NCBI GenBank assembly: GCA_021845645.1
Contig: JAJZVM010000005.1
Coordinates: forward strand, 1 to 64,000
Origin: Bacillota bacterium
Lineage (GTDB): Bacteria > Bacillota_E > JAJZYS01 > JAJYTV01
Reading direction: 5' to 3'
Length of the DNA: 64,000 nucleotides
The notes beneath the pieces are model-generated. The model saw nothing but the letters and a program-made list of their open reading frames with translations. It did no database searches and had not been told where the DNA came from. The position numbers were made by a program, and so were the translations under genes. Of this stretch, positions 28,562 to 38,089 are shown piece after piece; position 1 is the first letter of the stretch; each line of letters starts with the position of its first letter.

Positions 28562-30867
28562 CAGTGCGCTGGCCCCGGTCTCAGGGCCGTGGAAAGCACC
28601 TCGTCCATGCCCTCCACCAGCACGAAGTGCAGGGCGTGCCGCACCTTCGCGGGCAGTTCCTCGATGTCTGGCTGGTTCGCCCGCGGCACGATCAGCGTGC
28701 GCACGCCCAGCCGGTGGGCGGCGAGCGCCTTCTCCTTCAGCCCGCCGATCGGCAGCACCTTGCCGCGCAGGGTGATCTCGCCGGTCATCGCCACGTCGGC
28801 GCGCACGGGACGCCGGCTGAGCGCGGACGCGAGGGCTGTCGCCATCGTGATGCCCGCCGAAGGCCCCTCCTTCGGCGTGGCGCCCTCCGGCACGTGGATA
28901 TGCACGTCCACCTGGTCGGGGAACTCCTCGCCGATGCCGAGAGCTTCGCGCCGCGACCGCACGTAGGTGTAGCCGGCCTGAGCCGACTCGCGCATCACCT
29001 CGCCCAGTTTGCCGGTCAGAATCAGGTTGCCCTTGCCCGGCGTGACGCTGACCTCGATCGGCATGGCGTCGCCGCCCACCTCGCTCCAGTAGAGCGCCGT
29101 GGCGACGCCCACCTCGTCGGACTTGCGCAGGTCGTGCCCGAGAAAGCGGCGCGGGCCGAGCTGACGCTCAATCGTGCGCGGCGTGACATGGAGGGTTCCC
29201 TGACCGGCAATCTTGCGGCGCGCGGCCTTGCGGCACAGCGTGGCGATCTCCCGCTCGAGGTTGCGCACACCGGCCTCCCGCGTGTAGCCCCGCACGACCG
29301 ACTCCAAGGTCCCGCGGCCGAGTTCGAGATCCCTGGCCGCGAGCCCGTGTTCCTCGATCTGACGCGGCAGGAGGTGGCGTTTGGCGATCTGCACCTTCTC
29401 CTCTTCCGTATAACCCGGCAGGGAGATCGTCTCCATGCGGTCGAGAAGCGGCTGCGGGATGTGCTGCGCGAGGTTCGCCGTCGTGATGAAGAGCACGTGC
29501 GACAGGTCGAAGGGCAGCTCGATGTAGTGGTCCGAGAACTTGTCGTTCTGCGCGGGGTCGAGCACTTCAAGCAGAGCCGCGGCGGGATCCCCGCGGAAGT
29601 CCTGCGCCATCTTGTCGACCTCGTCCAGCAGGAAGACCGGGTTGCGGCTGCCCGCCTGCCGCATCCCCTGGATCACCCTTCCGGGCAGCGCGCCGACGTA
29701 CGTCCGCCTGTGGCCGCGCACCTCGGCCTCGTCGCGCACGCCGCCCAGGCTGATGCGCACGAAGTTGCGCCCCAGCGCGCGTGCGACGGAGCGGCCGAGC
29801 GACGTCTTGCCGACGCCGGGCGGCCCGACGAGGCAAAGGATCGGTCCCTTGAGCGTCGGCTGCAGGGCGCGCACCGCCAGGTAGTCGAGGATGCGCTCCT
29901 TGACGCGGGTCAGGCCGTAGTGGTCCTCGTCCAGGATCCGCTTCGCGGCGTCGAGGTCCAGCACGTCATCGGTCTCGACGCTCCAGGGGAGATTGGTCAG
30001 CCACTCAAGGTAGGTGCGGACGACGACCGCTTCGGCCGACATCTGCGGCATGTGCTCGAGGCGCTCGACCTCGCGCATCGCCTTCTCGTGCGCCTCCTCG
30101 GGCAGGCCGGCGGCCTCGACGCGCGCGCGCCAGTCCTCCGCTTCGGTTGCCGGGTCGTCCTTTTCGCCGAGTTCCTGCTGGATGGCCTTGATCTGCTCGC
30201 GCAGGTAGTACTCCTTCTGGCTCTTCTCCATCTGGCCCCGCACCCTGGCGTGGATCTTGCGCTCGAGTTCGAGGAGATCGATCTGGCGCGTGAGGATGCG
30301 GTGCACAAGATCGAGGCGCTCGGCGACGTTCAGCGTCTCGAGAACCTCCTGGCGCTCGCCGATCGGGATCTCGAGGTTCGCGGCGACCGCGTCGCAGAGC
30401 TTGCCCGGCTCGTCGGTCGAGATGCTGAGGCTGGCGTCGCCCGGCAGCCGCCGGCCGAGCTTCAGGTACTGTTCGTAGAGGTGGACGATCGACAGCACGG
30501 ACGCGGCCGTCTCCTCGCTGTCGGGAGCGGCCTCATCGTCGAGCGGCTCGACGTCGCAGAGGAACAGGTCCGCCTCGTCGGCGTAACCCAGAATGCGCAC
30601 GCGCTGCTCACCGTAGACGACAGCCTTGAAGGTGCCGTCCGGCAGTTTGACAACCTGTTTCAGCTCGCAGAGCACGCCGACTCCGAAAATGTCGGCGGAG
30701 CCCGGTTCATCCTCGTGCGGATCGCGCTGGCTCGCGAAGATGATGCGGTGGTCGCCCGCCCAGCCGCGTTCGAGCGCCTGTACGGAACGCTCGCGACCCA
30801 CCTCGAGCGGCACCACAAGCCCAGGGAACACCAACACGCCGCGCAGCGGCAGGAGCGGGTACTGCAA
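28561..30867 (-). CDS. lon: ATP-dependent protease Lon (LonA)
   Basis: This 768-residue protein has, in order, a LON substrate-binding domain ([21 protein letters not shown]), a coiled-coil linker with [17 protein letters not shown], and an AAA+ module (GPPGVGKTS Walker [11 protein letters not shown]alker B). The proteolytic domain carries the Ser-Lys dyad: Ser670 in EGPSAG and Lys711 in [10 protein letters not shown]. It degrades damaged and regulatory cytosolic proteins. TTG 30867 is preferred over GTG 30897 because GAGGAG lies about 8 bases upstream and the result matches the family N-terminus. Confidence 0.96.
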   Translation of the reverse strand: MQYPLLPLRGVLVFPGLVVPLEVGRERSVQALERGWAGDHRIIFASQRDPHEDEPGSADIFGVGVLCELKQVVKLPDGTFKAVVYGEQRVRILGYADEADLFLCDVEPLDDEAAPDSEETAASVLSIVHLYEQYLKLGRRLPGDASLSISTDEPGKLCDAVAANLEIPIGERQEVLETLNVAERLDLVHRILTRQIDLLELERKIHARVRGQMEKSQKEYYLREQIKAIQQELGEKDDPATEAEDWRARVEAAGLPEEAHEKAMREVERLEHMPQMSAEAVVVRTYLEWLTNLPWSVETDDVLDLDAAKRILDEDHYGLTRVKERILDYLAVRALQPTLKGPILCLVGPPGVGKTSLGRSVARALGRNFVRISLGGVRDEAEVRGHRRTYVGALPGRVIQGMRQAGSRNPVFLLDEVDKMAQDFRGDPAAALLEVLDPAQNDKFSDHYIELPFDLSHVLFITTANLAQHIPQPLLDRMETISLPGYTEEEKVQIAKRHLLPRQIEEHGLAARDLELGRGTLESVVRGYTREAGVRNLEREIATLCRKAARRKIAGQGTLHVTPRTIERQLGPRRFLGHDLRKSDEVGVATALYWSEVGGDAMPIEVSVTPGKGNLILTGKLGEVMRESAQAGYTYVRSRREALGIGEEFPDQVDVHIHVPEGATPKEGPSAGITMATALASALSRRPVRADVAMTGEITLRGKVLPIGGLKEKALAAHRLGVRTLIVPRANQPDIEELPAKVRHALHFVLVEGMDEVLSTALRPGPAH

Positions 30868-30936
30868 AAGAACACTCCTCGGCGGAACTCGCGTCACATT
30901 ATACCATCCACCCGCGTAAAGGCCGCGGGCCCAGGG

Positions 30937-31821
30937 TCAGTCTTCCCCAAGCAGCCTCGCCGTGCCGGCCTGCGCCACCACAAAGATCATCAGGCCCACG
31001 ATCGTCAGGGCGCCGCCAGCGAGATCGCCTTCCCCTGGCAGCGTATGCAGGAGGGGCCAGGCGATCAGCACGGCCGTCAAGGGTTCGAGCAAGGACAGCA
31101 TGGCCACCGAACTGGCCGGCAAGGCTCTGAGGGCGAAGTTGAAGCCCGTGTGGCCGATCAGCGTCGGACCGAGCACAAGCAGTGCCGTCATCAGCCACGC
31201 CGCGCCGCTGAGCGGCCAGACCACCGAGCCGACGGCGGGCTGCAGCGCGAGGAGACCCGCGCCGGCGAGCACGTAGACGGGCGCGGCGTAGCTCAGCACG
31301 GCGAGCCTGCGGCGGGCGAGCCGCCCTGCCCGCAGGTAGACCGAGAAGGCAAGCGCGCCGAGCAGGGCAAGGGCGTCCCCCGTCAGGTCGCCCCTGCCCG
31401 ACTTCGCGTCCGCAAACGCGATCACGGCGACACCCAGCAGGCCGACGGCGGCTCCGAACCACTGCCCGCGCGTCACCCGCTCGCGGGCCAGCAGCTCCCA
31501 AAGCAGGACGAAGAGCGGACTCGCTGACACGAGGACCACGCTCGACGCGACCGACGTGAGGTAGAGCGACTCGACCCAAGACCCGAAGTGGACGGCGAGG
31601 GCCAGGCTCGCCACCAGCATCGGGCCGACCTCCCGCCACCCGAGATGCCGCAGGCCCCGCAGGCCGAACGGCAGCAGCACGAGGCCGGAAACCAGGAGGC
31701 GCAGTCCCGCCGCTTCGAGCGCCGGCAGCGCCGCGAGCCGGAACAGGCTGGCCGCCGTCGAGGCGGCGACGACGGCCAGAACGAGCCAGACCCAGGCCAG
31801 AGTGCGCTCGGAGGGCTGCAT
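30937..31821 (-). CDS. DMT-superfamily EamA transporter
   Basis: This 294-residue protein has ten hydrophobic helices arranged as two EamA repeats (first about residues 10-135, second about 150-285). Typical phrases are SLYLTSVASSVVLVSASPLFVLLWE and NFALRALPASSVAMLSLLEPLTAVLIAW. It is probably an exporter of amino acids or other small metabolites; the substrate is not predictable. It is inserted between lonB and lon, which are adjacent in Bacillus. Confidence 0.85.
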   Translation of the reverse strand: MQPSERTLAWVWLVLAVVAASTAASLFRLAALPALEAAGLRLLVSGLVLLPFGLRGLRHLGWREVGPMLVASLALAVHFGSWVESLYLTSVASSVVLVSASPLFVLLWELLARERVTRGQWFGAAVGLLGVAVIAFADAKSGRGDLTGDALALLGALAFSVYLRAGRLARRRLAVLSYAAPVYVLAGAGLLALQPAVGSVVWPLSGAAWLMTALLVLGPTLIGHTGFNFALRALPASSVAMLSLLEPLTAVLIAWPLLHTLPGEGDLAGGALTIVGLMIFVVAQAGTARLLGED

Positions 31822-31882
31822 GTGGATGGTGTTCTGCGGGACCCCCCCGCGCTCCTATCGGCGGCCCGGAATATCCCGGCCG

Positions 31883-33592
31883 TCAGGCGCCCACGTCCTG
31901 CTGGCCCGGCGCCGCGAGCGGCGCAGCCGCCACGGGCCGCTGCGACGGCAGCGCAACCGCGCCGCCCGAGTTCTGCTGCGCCGGCAGCAAGGCGAGCCCG
32001 AGCGCCTCCTGGAGCTGGTGCACCGGCACCACCTCGACCCCCATCTGGTGCAGGATCTCCTGGTCATTTGCCTGCGGCACCAGCACGCGCCGCGCTCCGG
32101 CCTCGGCCGCGGCCCGCACCTTCGCAGGCACTCCTCCGACCGGACGCACCTCGCCGTGGATCGAGATCTCGCCCGTCATCGCGAGCAGGTTGTCCACTTT
32201 GCGCTGCGTGATCGCCGAGTAGACCGCGACGGCGATGGCGATGCCGGCGGATGGCCCGTCCACGGGCATGCCGCCAGGCAGGTTGATGTGCAGGTCGTAG
32301 TCCCGGAGGTCCTCTTTCAGCACGGAGCCGAGCAGGGTCAGGACGCTCTCCACCGAGGACCTGGCCATCGACTTGCGCCTTAGAGTGTGGCCGCGCGCGC
32401 CAATGTCCTCCTCGTCCACCATGCCGGTGATCGTCAGGTGGCCGCCGCCGCGCCCGACGCGTCGCGCGGTGGCCTCCACCTCCAGGATCGTGCCGACGTT
32501 CGGACCCGCGACGGCCAGGCCCGTGGCCACCCCCGCGGCCGGCTCCTCAGGCATGTGCCGCTCGACGCGCGGTGTGTACTGCTGCGCCGCCACCACCCAC
32601 TCGACGTCGCTGCGCGCGATCACCTGCCTGGACTCGGTGAGCGCGAGGCTCGCGGCGATCTGCACGATGTTCACGGCGTCGCGCCCGTTCTGGGCATACT
32701 CGGCGACGATCTCGAGCGCCCCGTCCTCCATGGCGATCTGCACGCGCTCAGCCGCGCCCTGCGCGATCCGCAGCACCTCCGCCTTGTGCAGCGGGCGGAA
32801 GAAGATCTCGACGCAGCGCGAACGCAGGGCAGGCGGCAGATCGTCGGGCTGGCGCGTCGTGGCGCCGACCAGGCGGAAGTCCGCAGGGAGGCCGTTCTCG
32901 AAGATGTCCTGGATGTGGCGGGGGACGTTCGGGTCCTCGCTGGCGTAGTAGGCGCTCTCGAGGAAGACCTTGCGATCCTCGAGCACCTTGAGCAGCTTGT
33001 TCATCTGCAGGGGATGGAGTTCGCCGATCTCGTCGATGAACAGCATGCCGCCATGGGCCTTCGTGACCGCTCCGGGCTTCGGCTGGGGGATTCCGGCCAT
33101 GCCCATCGCACCCGCGCCCTGGTAGATGGGGTCGTGCACCGAGCCGATGAGCGGGTCCGCGATGCCGCGCTCGTCGAAGCGCGCCGTCGTGGCGTCGAGT
33201 TCGATGAACTTGGCATCCTGCTTGAAGGGCGAGTGCTTCGCCCGCTTTGCTTCCTCGAGCACCAACCGCGCCGCGGCCGTCTTGCCGACGCCCGGAGGGC
33301 CGTAGATCAGCACATGCTGCGGGTTCGGGCCGCAGAGCGCGGCCCTCAGGGCACGGACGCCCTCCTCCTGGCCGATCACGTCGTCCATGCGGGTCGGGCG
33401 CGTGCGCTCCGAAAGGGGCTCCGACAGGGAGATCTCACGCATCAGGCGGAGCTTCTCCACCTCCTTGCGCGACTCGCGGTCGATCGCCACCCGGCTTCCC
33501 TGCTGGCCGCGCAGCAGGTTCCAGAAATAGAGGCCGATCACCACCGCGAAGAAGAACTGCACGAAGGTGAAGATCCCCGCCGCGTAATCCAC
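31883..33592 (-). CDS. lonB: Membrane-anchored sporulation-type protease LonB
   Basis: This is a 569-residue protein. An N-terminal membrane helix (about residues 8-28) anchors an AAA+ domain ([28 protein letters not shown]). This is followed by the Lon protease domain with Ser in PVDGPSAGIAIAV and Lys in GGVPAKVRAAAEAG. The large LON N-domain is absent, as in Bacillus LonB, which is produced in the forespore under SigF. The alanine/glutamine-rich tail after about residue 535 is species-specific. A promoter resembling forespore-sigma sites lies upstream. Confidence 0.93.
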   Translation of the reverse strand: MDYAAGIFTFVQFFFAVVIGLYFWNLLRGQQGSRVAIDRESRKEVEKLRLMREISLSEPLSERTRPTRMDDVIGQEEGVRALRAALCGPNPQHVLIYGPPGVGKTAAARLVLEEAKRAKHSPFKQDAKFIELDATTARFDERGIADPLIGSVHDPIYQGAGAMGMAGIPQPKPGAVTKAHGGMLFIDEIGELHPLQMNKLLKVLEDRKVFLESAYYASEDPNVPRHIQDIFENGLPADFRLVGATTRQPDDLPPALRSRCVEIFFRPLHKAEVLRIAQGAAERVQIAMEDGALEIVAEYAQNGRDAVNIVQIAASLALTESRQVIARSDVEWVVAAQQYTPRVERHMPEEPAAGVATGLAVAGPNVGTILEVEATARRVGRGGGHLTITGMVDEEDIGARGHTLRRKSMARSSVESVLTLLGSVLKEDLRDYDLHINLPGGMPVDGPSAGIAIAVAVYSAITQRKVDNLLAMTGEISIHGEVRPVGGVPAKVRAAAEAGARRVLVPQANDQEILHQMGVEVVPVHQLQEALGLALLPAQQNSGGAVALPSQRPVAAAPLAAPGQQDVGA

Positions 33593-33614
33593 CCTTTATC
33601 CCTCCGTCCCCGGC

Positions 33615-33644
33615 TAGTATGTCGTCGGGGCGGGCGGGCTATGT
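33615..33644 (-). promoter_or_regulatory. Forespore-sigma-like (SigF/SigG) promoter of lonB
   Basis: On the minus strand ACATA (33644-33640), an 18-base spacer and CATACTA (33621-33615) fit the SigG/SigF consensus (GMATR-18-CATNMTA) with a single mismatch in the -35. It lies 23 bases upstream of the lonB ATG. Bacillus lonB is SigF-dependent, which supports the reading. Confidence 0.55.
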
Positions 33645-33670
33645 TGATCAGTACGGCGTCTTCGGCGGCG

Positions 33671-34504
33671 TCAGGAGATCTCGCGCGCGAACGTCTCGGC
33701 GATCTCCCTGGCGCGCTCGCGGGCGCTGTGCACCGCATCGTGCACAGCGAGCCTGATCTCGCGCTGTTCGAGCACCTGCAGCGCGGCGACGGTCGTACCG
33801 CCGGGCGAAGCGATCTGGCGACTGAGTTCGTCCGGTCTCAGCCCGGATTCGCATGCCATGCGCGCGGCACCGAGCGCCGTCTGCAGCGTCAGCGCCCGCG
33901 CGACGTCCTCTGGCAGGCCCTCCGCGACGCCGGCCGCGATCATCGCCTCGATCAGCAGATAAACGTAGGCTGGCCCGCTGCCGGAGAGGGCCGTCACCGC
34001 GTCGAGCTGGGCCTCGGGCACGAGCTCGATCGGTCCGAGCGACGCGAGCAGCCTGGCAGCCCTGCGGACGTCGCCAGGGTCACCCTCGTACGCGACGGCG
34101 GTGGCGGATGCGCTGATCAAGCTGCCGGTGTTCGGCATGGCGCGCACGACGCGACGGTGGTCGCCGAGTTCGCGGCGCAGTACTCCGCTTCCGAGACCCG
34201 CCGCGACCGATACGACAAGATGGTCCGGCCTAAGGTGCTCTCGCAGCTGGTGGCACACCTCGAGCGCGTCCCTGGGCTTCACGGCCAGAACGATGACATC
34301 CGACCTGCGGCAGACGTCCCCCTTGTCGACCGTGGTGTGGACACCGAGCTCCGCCGCCTGCCCGAGGCGCACGCGGTCCCCGCGATTCGCGACCGCGATG
34401 CGTTGCGGCGGAAGGCCACCGCCCGCCAGCAGACCCTTCAGAAGTGCTTGAGCCATCGCCCCGGCGCCGATCACGCCAACGCCGCGGGTTCCCTCGTCAC
34501 CCAT
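33671..34504 (-). CDS. proC: Pyrroline-5-carboxylate reductase
   Basis: This 277-residue enzyme performs the last step of proline synthesis, NAD(P)H reduction of pyrroline-5-carboxylate. It has the Rossmann motif GVIGAGAMAQALLKG and the family signature around VTALSGSGPAYVYLLIEAMIAAGV...ASPGGTTVAAL. The ATG at 34504 has GGGGGTG upstream; longer frames run into the T-box. A proline-specific T-box leader precedes it, giving a direct feedback link. proA/proB are not in the window. Confidence 0.95.
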   Translation of the reverse strand: MGDEGTRGVGVIGAGAMAQALLKGLLAGGGLPPQRIAVANRGDRVRLGQAAELGVHTTVDKGDVCRRSDVIVLAVKPRDALEVCHQLREHLRPDHLVVSVAAGLGSGVLRRELGDHRRVVRAMPNTGSLISASATAVAYEGDPGDVRRAARLLASLGPIELVPEAQLDAVTALSGSGPAYVYLLIEAMIAAGVAEGLPEDVARALTLQTALGAARMACESGLRPDELSRQIASPGGTTVAALQVLEQREIRLAVHDAVHSARERAREIAETFAREIS

Positions 34505-34526
34505 CGCCGCACCCCCTTCTTGACCA

Positions 34527-34745
34527 TGCAAAATCCCCCGTCCAGTGAAGGACGGGGGACCGTGGTACCACCTTCGTTCCGCCCGAAGGGCGGCACTTGA
34601 ACCGGGTAACGTCCGGCATACGGCGGACTCGTCGCCCGCGGCTTCGGGATGGGTATCTGCGCCCTGCCACCGGCTCGCACCAGCCGCCGGCTCTCTTGGG
34701 CGGACACGCAGCGTCGTTCCCTGCATCGCCATGTCATCGTATTGC
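34527..34745 (-). promoter_or_regulatory. T-box riboswitch, proline (CCC specifier), upstream of proC
   Basis: Minus-strand features: Stem I with AGAGAGCCGGCGGCTGG, specifier CCC at 34653-34651 spaced like the GUC of the valS leader, the T-box motif GAAGGTGGTACCACGG (about 34575-34560), and a terminator CCCCCGTCC / GGACGGGGG (34558-34535) followed by ATTTT. CCC is a proline codon, so uncharged tRNA-Pro should switch on proC. The tRNA-Pro gene in this window has a TGG anticodon; a GGG tRNA would lie elsewhere. Confidence 0.9.
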
Positions 34746-34750
34746 GACGT

Positions 34751-34779
34751 ACTCTAGCACGTTGCACCCCGGCCGTCAA
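34751..34779 (-). promoter_or_regulatory. SigA-type promoter of the proC T-box transcript
   Basis: TTGACG (34779-34774), 17-base spacer and TAGAGT (34756-34751) on the minus strand, immediately before the predicted T-box Stem I. Confidence 0.7.
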
Positions 34780-34842
34780 AGGAAATCCGCGAAAGCGCGA
34801 AACCGCGGTCCGAGGGCTGAGCGTGGGCTGCGCCCCTTGGTG

Positions 34843-36042
34843 TCAGGCGCCGCGGGCAATGGCCTCCGCCACCTCGAGCAGCTGCACGTCACCGCCACCG
34901 TAGGCTACTCGGCTGCCCAATACGTCCCTGAGCCACATCTCGACAGGGAACTCCTCGGTGTAACCATATCCGCCGAAGGTCTGAACCGCATTGCGCAAAG
35001 CCGTCACGGCGGCATCGCCGCTCTGGAAATTGGCTTCCGAGGTGGAAAGCAGGGCGTCGCGGCCGGCGTCGATGTCCCCTGCCGCCCGCAGGACGAGAAG
35101 GCGCGCTGCGTCGATGCCCGTGCGCATCCGCGCGAGCATGCCAGCTACCTGTTGGTGTTCGATGATCGGCCGCCCCATCGTGCGGCGGTCGCGCGCGTAG
35201 GCGATCGACGCCTCGTAGGCCGCTCTGGCCGTTCCCACCTCCGCGGCCGCGGTCAGGACCCGGCCGAGCTGCAGCACTTCGCGCGCGATCTGGAAGCCCT
35301 GGCCTTCACCGCCCAGCAGGTCGCCCGCCCCGACGGCGCAGCCCTGGAAGTCCAGCGTGCCGATCTGCAGGCTGCGCAGGCCCGATGTCTCGGTGCGGCC
35401 GAGGAACTGCACGCCGGCCGCCTTCTGGTGGACGAGAAAGAGGCTCGCGCCGCGCAGCCCCGCGTCGGCGTCGGTCTGGGCCAGCACCAGCAGGATGCCG
35501 TCGGCGCCTGCATTCACGATGAAGCGCTTGCGTCCGTCGATGCGGTAGCCGCCGTCTGTGCGTCTGGCCTCGCTGCGCACGCGCTGATGCTCGCCGCGCG
35601 ACGCCATCTCGAGTTCGGAGCCGGCCTCGGGCTCCGTGACGGCCAGTGACGCGAGCAGCAGCCCGCCCTCACCGGCCAGCCGCGGCAAGTACGCCCTCTT
35701 CTGCTCCAGGCTGCCGTGGCGGGAGACGGCGGCAGCGGCGAGGCTCTGGCTGCCAATGGCCACGGCGAGGCCGAGGTTGCCCCAGCCCAGTTCCTCCATC
35801 ATGACGACCTGCGCGAGCGCGCTGACGCCCGCCCCGCCATACTCCTCCGGCACGCCAGGCGCACAGAGCCCGAGCTCGCCAGCCTCCCTGAGCACATCCC
35901 ACGGCACTTCGCCGGTCCGGTCGGCCGCCTGGCCACGCTCGCGCAGCCGCGAGAGCGCGAAGTCCCTCGCCACGCCCTGCAACGCCAGCACGTCCTCAGG
36001 AAGCCCTTGTGAGAAGTCGAGCGCCAACGAAACCGCCTCCAT
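34843..36042 (-). CDS. Acyl-CoA dehydrogenase family protein lacking the usual catalytic glutamate
   Basis: This 399-residue flavoprotein has the ACAD fold: N-terminal helical domain (LCAPGVPEEYGGAGVSAL), middle beta domain (LAVTEPEAGSELE; RKRFIVNAG) and C-terminal helices (DRRTMGRPIIEHQQV; QTFGGYGYTEEFPVEMWLRDV). ACADs use FAD to desaturate acyl-CoA at C2-C3. The catalytic base, normally Glu in YEGT near the C-terminus, reads AYGGGDVQL here. The alternative glutamate position of isovaleryl-CoA dehydrogenases reads QLGRV. It may have lost activity or act on another chemistry. No beta-oxidation partner is adjacent. Confidence 0.87.
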   Translation of the reverse strand: MEAVSLALDFSQGLPEDVLALQGVARDFALSRLRERGQAADRTGEVPWDVLREAGELGLCAPGVPEEYGGAGVSALAQVVMMEELGWGNLGLAVAIGSQSLAAAAVSRHGSLEQKRAYLPRLAGEGGLLLASLAVTEPEAGSELEMASRGEHQRVRSEARRTDGGYRIDGRKRFIVNAGADGILLVLAQTDADAGLRGASLFLVHQKAAGVQFLGRTETSGLRSLQIGTLDFQGCAVGAGDLLGGEGQGFQIAREVLQLGRVLTAAAEVGTARAAYEASIAYARDRRTMGRPIIEHQQVAGMLARMRTGIDAARLLVLRAAGDIDAGRDALLSTSEANFQSGDAAVTALRNAVQTFGGYGYTEEFPVEMWLRDVLGSRVAYGGGDVQLLEVAEAIARGA

Positions 36043-36124
36043 CGCTCTCTCTCTATGCTCCAGGGCAAGGCACTCGGTGCTTCGCCGTCTTCCTGGCCGG
36101 TCCTGCCAGAACCGCTCCCAGAGA

Positions 36125-36158
36125 GAGGGTCCCATCCTCTCGTGAGGATGGGACCCTC
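36125..36158. terminator. Perfect 15-bp inverted repeat downstream of clpX
   Basis: GAGGGTCCCATCCTC and its exact complement flank a 4-base loop (TCGT). It begins 13 bases after the clpX stop on the minus strand and lies upstream of the acyl-CoA dehydrogenase gene. It is very stable but lacks a U-tract. Confidence 0.6.
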
Positions 36159-36170
36159 GGGCGACCCTCG

Positions 36171-37445
36171 TCAGGCCGTCTCTTCCTGCTTCTTGCGTCC
36201 CTTGCGCTCGGAAGTGACGAGCAACGGCTCATCGTGCCGCTGCACGACCTCCTTGGTCACGACGCACTTCGTGACGTCCTTGCGCGACGGGGTGTCGAAC
36301 ATCACGTCCAGCATGATGTCCTCGATGATCGCCCTCAGGCCGCGCGCGCCGGTGTTGCGCTTCAAGGCCTCCTGCGCGATCGCCCGCACCGCGTCCTCCT
36401 TGAATTCGAGGTCCAGTCCGTCCAGTTCGAAGAGCTTCTGGTACTGCTTGACGAGCGCGTTGCGCGGCTCGAGCAGGATGCGCACCAAGGCTTCCTCGTC
36501 CAGGGCGTCCAAGGTGACGATGATCGGCAGGCGTCCTACGAACTCGGGGATGAGCCCGTACTTCAGCAGGTCCTCGGGCAGTACCTTGGCCAGGACCTCG
36601 CCGATGCGCTCGTTGCGCGTGTGGCCGACGTCGGCGCCGAAGCCGATGCCCTTCTTGCCCGTGCGCGCCTTGATGATCTTGTCGATGCCGTCGAAGGCGC
36701 CGCCGCAAATGAACAGGATGTTGGTGGTGTCGATCTGGATGAACTCCTGGTGGGGATGCTTGCGCCCGCCCTGGGGCGGCACCGAGGCGACCGTGCCTTC
36801 GAGGATCTTCAGCAAGGCCTGCTGCACGCCCTCGCCCGAGACATCGCGCGTGATCGACGGGTTCTCCGACTTGCGCGCGATCTTGTCGACCTCGTCGATG
36901 TAGACGATGCCCTTCTCGGCCTTCTCGACGTCGTAGTCCGCCGCCTGGATCAGCTTCAGGAGGATGTTCTCGACATCCTCGCCCACATAGCCGGCCTCCG
37001 TCAGAGAGGTGGCGTCGGCGATGGCGAACGGAACGTTGAGGATGCGGGCGAGCGTCTGCAGCATGTAGGTCTTGCCGGATCCGGTGGGCCCCATCATGAC
37101 GACATTGGACTTCTGCAGTTCGACGTCGTCGATCTTCGAGCCAAGGTTGATGCGCTTGTAGTGGTTGTACACGGCAACGGAAAGGGTGCGCTTGGCGCGC
37201 TCCTGGCCGATGACGTACTGGTCGAGGATCGCCTTGATCTCGGCGGGCTTGGGGATGTTCTTCAGCTCGACCTCGACGTCGTCGCCGAGCTCCTCGTCGA
37301 TGATCTCCGAGCAGAGCTCGATGCACTCGTCGCAGATGTAGACCCCAGGTCCGGCGATAAGGCGTTTGACCTGATCCTGGAACTTACCGCAGAAGGAGCA
37401 CTTGAGCTGGCCCTTCTCATCGGTGAACTTGAACATCCGCGACAC
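36171..37445 (-). CDS. clpX: ATP-dependent Clp protease unfoldase subunit ClpX
   Basis: This is a 424-residue AAA+ unfoldase. The N-terminal zinc-binding domain has [10 protein letters not shown]...CDECIELC. Walker A is [13 protein letters not shown], Walker B is [10 protein letters not shown], the [23 protein letters not shown] region follows, and the ClpP-docking loop is IGFGADV. It unfolds substrates and feeds them to ClpP, encoded 6 bases upstream. The RDTGARG-type arginine region ([12 protein letters not shown]) is intact. Confidence 0.97.
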   Translation of the reverse strand: MSRMFKFTDEKGQLKCSFCGKFQDQVKRLIAGPGVYICDECIELCSEIIDEELGDDVEVELKNIPKPAEIKAILDQYVIGQERAKRTLSVAVYNHYKRINLGSKIDDVELQKSNVVMMGPTGSGKTYMLQTLARILNVPFAIADATSLTEAGYVGEDVENILLKLIQAADYDVEKAEKGIVYIDEVDKIARKSENPSITRDVSGEGVQQALLKILEGTVASVPPQGGRKHPHQEFIQIDTTNILFICGGAFDGIDKIIKARTGKKGIGFGADVGHTRNERIGEVLAKVLPEDLLKYGLIPEFVGRLPIIVTLDALDEEALVRILLEPRNALVKQYQKLFELDGLDLEFKEDAVRAIAQEALKRNTGARGLRAIIEDIMLDVMFDTPSRKDVTKCVVTKEVVQRHDEPLLVTSERKGRKKQEETA

Positions 37446-37451
37446 CCCCTG

Positions 37452-38069
37452 TTAGCGGGACGGGTTCGGGTTTTGGAGCTCGCGCGACGCGATTACCTCG
37501 TCGATGAGCCCGTACTCCTTGGCCTCCAACGCGGACATGAACTTGTCGCGGTCCGTGTCCTGGTAGATCCGGTCGACATCCTTGCCGGTGTGCTGGGCAA
37601 GGATGCGGCTCGTGATCTCCTTCACCTTCAGGAGTTCCCGCGTGAAGATCTCGATATCGGTCGCCTTGCCAGGAGGAGCTCCGTTCACGCCTGCCTGGTG
37701 GATCATCACGCGCGAGTTCGGGAGCGAGAACCTCTTGCCGGGTGCTCCACCAGCCAGCAACACCGCCGCCATGCTCGCCGCCTGGCCGACGCAGATGGTG
37801 GAGACGTCGGGGCGGATGTACTGCATGGTATCGTATATGCCCAGGCCTGCGTCCACGACACCGCCCGGCGAATTGATGTAGAGGTGCACGTCCTTCTCGG
37901 GGTCTTCGCTCTCGAGGTAGAGAAGCTGAGCCACGATCAGGTTGGCGACCTGGTCGTCGATCGGCGTACCGAGGAAGATGATCCGCTCCTTGAGCAGCCG
38001 CGAGTAGATGTCGTACGCGCGCTCGCCGCGGTTGGTTTGCTCTACGACCATCGGCACCATGTAGCCCAT
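37452..38069 (-). CDS. clpP: ATP-dependent Clp protease proteolytic subunit ClpP
   Basis: This is a 205-residue S14 serine protease. The nucleophile is Ser in [14 protein letters not shown], the histidine is in RVMIHQ and the aspartate in DTDRDKFMS. It forms the tetradecameric chamber used by ClpX. The handle region after MIHQ reads [15 protein letters not shown], two residues longer than, and different from, the common PLGGAQGQATDIE. This may alter ring packing. The start may be Met1 or Met4. It is followed closely by clpX. Confidence 0.95.
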   Translation of the reverse strand: MGYMVPMVVEQTNRGERAYDIYSRLLKERIIFLGTPIDDQVANLIVAQLLYLESEDPEKDVHLYINSPGGVVDAGLGIYDTMQYIRPDVSTICVGQAASMAAVLLAGGAPGKRFSLPNSRVMIHQAGVNGAPPGKATDIEIFTRELLKVKEITSRILAQHTGKDVDRIYQDTDRDKFMSALEAKEYGLIDEVIASRELQNPNPSR

Positions 38070-38089
38070 CGGATCGCTCTCCTTACGCC

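Noticed and set aside
28564..31527. A 987-codon plus-strand open frame opposite lon
   Set aside because: Antisense shadow of Lon and the region after it; no recognisable motif, and GC-rich codon structure explains its length.
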